DNA from: Anaerolineales bacterium
GTDB taxonomy: Bacteria; Chloroflexota; Anaerolineae; 4572-78; J111
Direction of reading: 5' to 3'
Assembly (NCBI GenBank): GCA_012032575.1
Contig: JAAUSP010000555.1
Span: forward strand, 1-5,212
DNA: 5,212 bases
Shown: piece after piece, positions 4,668 through 5,212 of the stretch
How the letters are laid out: every line of letters begins with the position of its first letter
How positions within the stretch are numbered: the first letter of the stretch is position 1
The notes under the pieces: model-generated
The model's input: only the letters and a program-made list of their open reading frames with translations
The model's database searches: none
What the model was told of the DNA's origin: nothing
Made by a program: the position numbers and the translations under genes

Positions 4668-5212
4668 TCACTCCCCGTCCCGCCTGGTGTTTACCCTTGA
4701 GGCTAAGGCTAAAATAGACCTTAACAGGGCTTTAAACCCTGTAAGGTCTGTTATAGTTGAGGGGATAGGCGGGCAAAGCTTATAAATCCCCCGTCTACCG
4801 TCCACTTTTTGCAACGCCGGCAGAACCTGCTCGCCCAGCAGTCGCATACCCTGGGCGGGGTCGAGGCCGTGCGGCGTGCCAAACTCCACCCGATTGGCTC
4901 CGGCGGCGAAGAGATCGGCGGCTTGTTGGGCCACCTCGTCGGGCGTGCCGGCGAAGGCCAGATGGCGCAGCAGTTCATCCGAGAGGCAGCGGCCCACCGC
5001 TTCGTAATCATACCGGGCCGAGGCTTCGTTGATGCGCTGTAACAGTTCCGGCTCGAGGCCCAGACTGTGGTCCAGTTGAGCAATAATAGAAATGTACAGG
5101 GCGGCCTCACGCCTGGCCCACTGCCGGGCCGCCGCTCCATCGCGGTCTACCACGGTGACAGCCCCCACCACCAGGCCAATGGAGGCAAGGTCGCGCCCCG
5201 TGCGCCGGCGCG
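4668..5212 (-). CDS. LLM-class flavin-dependent oxidoreductase, C-terminal part (partial, runs off the window)
   Basis: The frame is open from the right edge of the window to TGA at 4668-4670, so the N-terminal half with the flavin or F420 binding barrel is not seen. The visible part has VGAVTVVDRDGAAARQWARR, an ALYISIIAQLDHSLGLEPEL helix region, and RHLAFAGTPDEVAQQAADLF followed by AAGANRVEFGTPHG and MRLLGEQVLPAL. This layout is typical of luciferase-like monooxygenase/Mer-like proteins (5,10-methylenetetrahydromethanopterin reductase relatives) that use FMN or F420; the substrate cannot be told. In-frame GTG 5171 is not a likely start because family-like residues continue upstream of it (RTGRDLASIGLVVGAV). 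Family members usually end soon after VLPAL, yet this frame runs on for about 45 residues without family resemblance, partly through the palindromic repeat at 4716-4749. A lost stop or small indel near 4800 is likely. Confidence 0.82.
   Translation of the reverse strand, partial: RRRTGRDLASIGLVVGAVTVVDRDGAAARQWARREAALYISIIAQLDHSLGLEPELLQRINEASARYDYEAVGRCLSDELLRHLAFAGTPDEVAQQAADLFAAGANRVEFGTPHGLDPAQGMRLLGEQVLPALQKVDGRRGIYKLCPPIPSTITDLTGFKALLRSILALASRVNTRRDGE
4716..4749. repeat. Palindromic repeat AGACCTTA-ACAGGG / CCCTGTAAGGTCT
   Basis: The left arm at 4716-4729 pairs with the right arm at 4737-4749 over 13 base pairs with one bulged A, around the loop CTTTAAA. It looks like a dispersed intergenic palindrome and not a terminator, since no T tract follows on either strand. 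It lies inside the open frame of the oxidoreductase and encodes about 12 of its last residues (TDLTGFKALLRS), which points to the tail being non-ancestral. Confidence 0.65.

Overview
The window looks like a GC-rich bacterial chromosome fragment. It most resembles Chloroflexota of the Anaerolineae type. The lineage is inferred from the phrase RIYLPLIFRN linking two domains of a secreted protein (a YLPL linker I associate with Anaerolineae extracellular proteins), the secreted CARDB and GYAW-repeat proteins, an App1-type phosphatase, an LLM-class flavin oxidoreductase, and several short palindromic repeats between genes. No marker gene proves it.

Layout. Positions 1-575 (+) hold the 3' part of a DUF1566/Lcl_C-domain gene whose reading frame is broken twice. 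Positions 655-1645 (+) encode a secreted protein with a signal peptide, four GYAW/NVGWINF repeats, a YLPL linker and a CARDB domain. This gene also has one frameshift, near 1112-1163. A small Trp-rich secreted protein of unknown function follows at 1693-2151 (+). These three form a same-strand block of exported or surface proteins.

Positions 2152-2772 hold no convincing gene. They contain a hairpin, a 16-bp perfect palindrome, a short tandem repeat and a roughly 113-bp palindromic element that looks like a non-autonomous dispersed repeat. An App1-like phosphatidate phosphatase gene (2773-3918, +) then converges on a SlyD-like FKBP prolyl isomerase gene (4026-4508, -). A strong hairpin with T tracts on both sides lies between them and probably ends transcription in both directions. 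Upstream of the isomerase gene, on the same strand, is a terminator-like hairpin and then the C-terminal part of an LLM-class (Mer-like) oxidoreductase, which runs off the window end. Its last 45 or so codons do not look like the family and read through another palindromic repeat.

The right half is ordinary housekeeping or accessory metabolism. I see no defence system, CRISPR array, integrase, transposase or RNA gene, and no evidence of a new multi-gene system. The points most worth a second look are the three single-base frame breaks within the first 1.2 kb, the doublet architecture of the repeat protein, the cluster of repeats at 2180-2698, and the repeat-derived C-terminal tail of the oxidoreductase.
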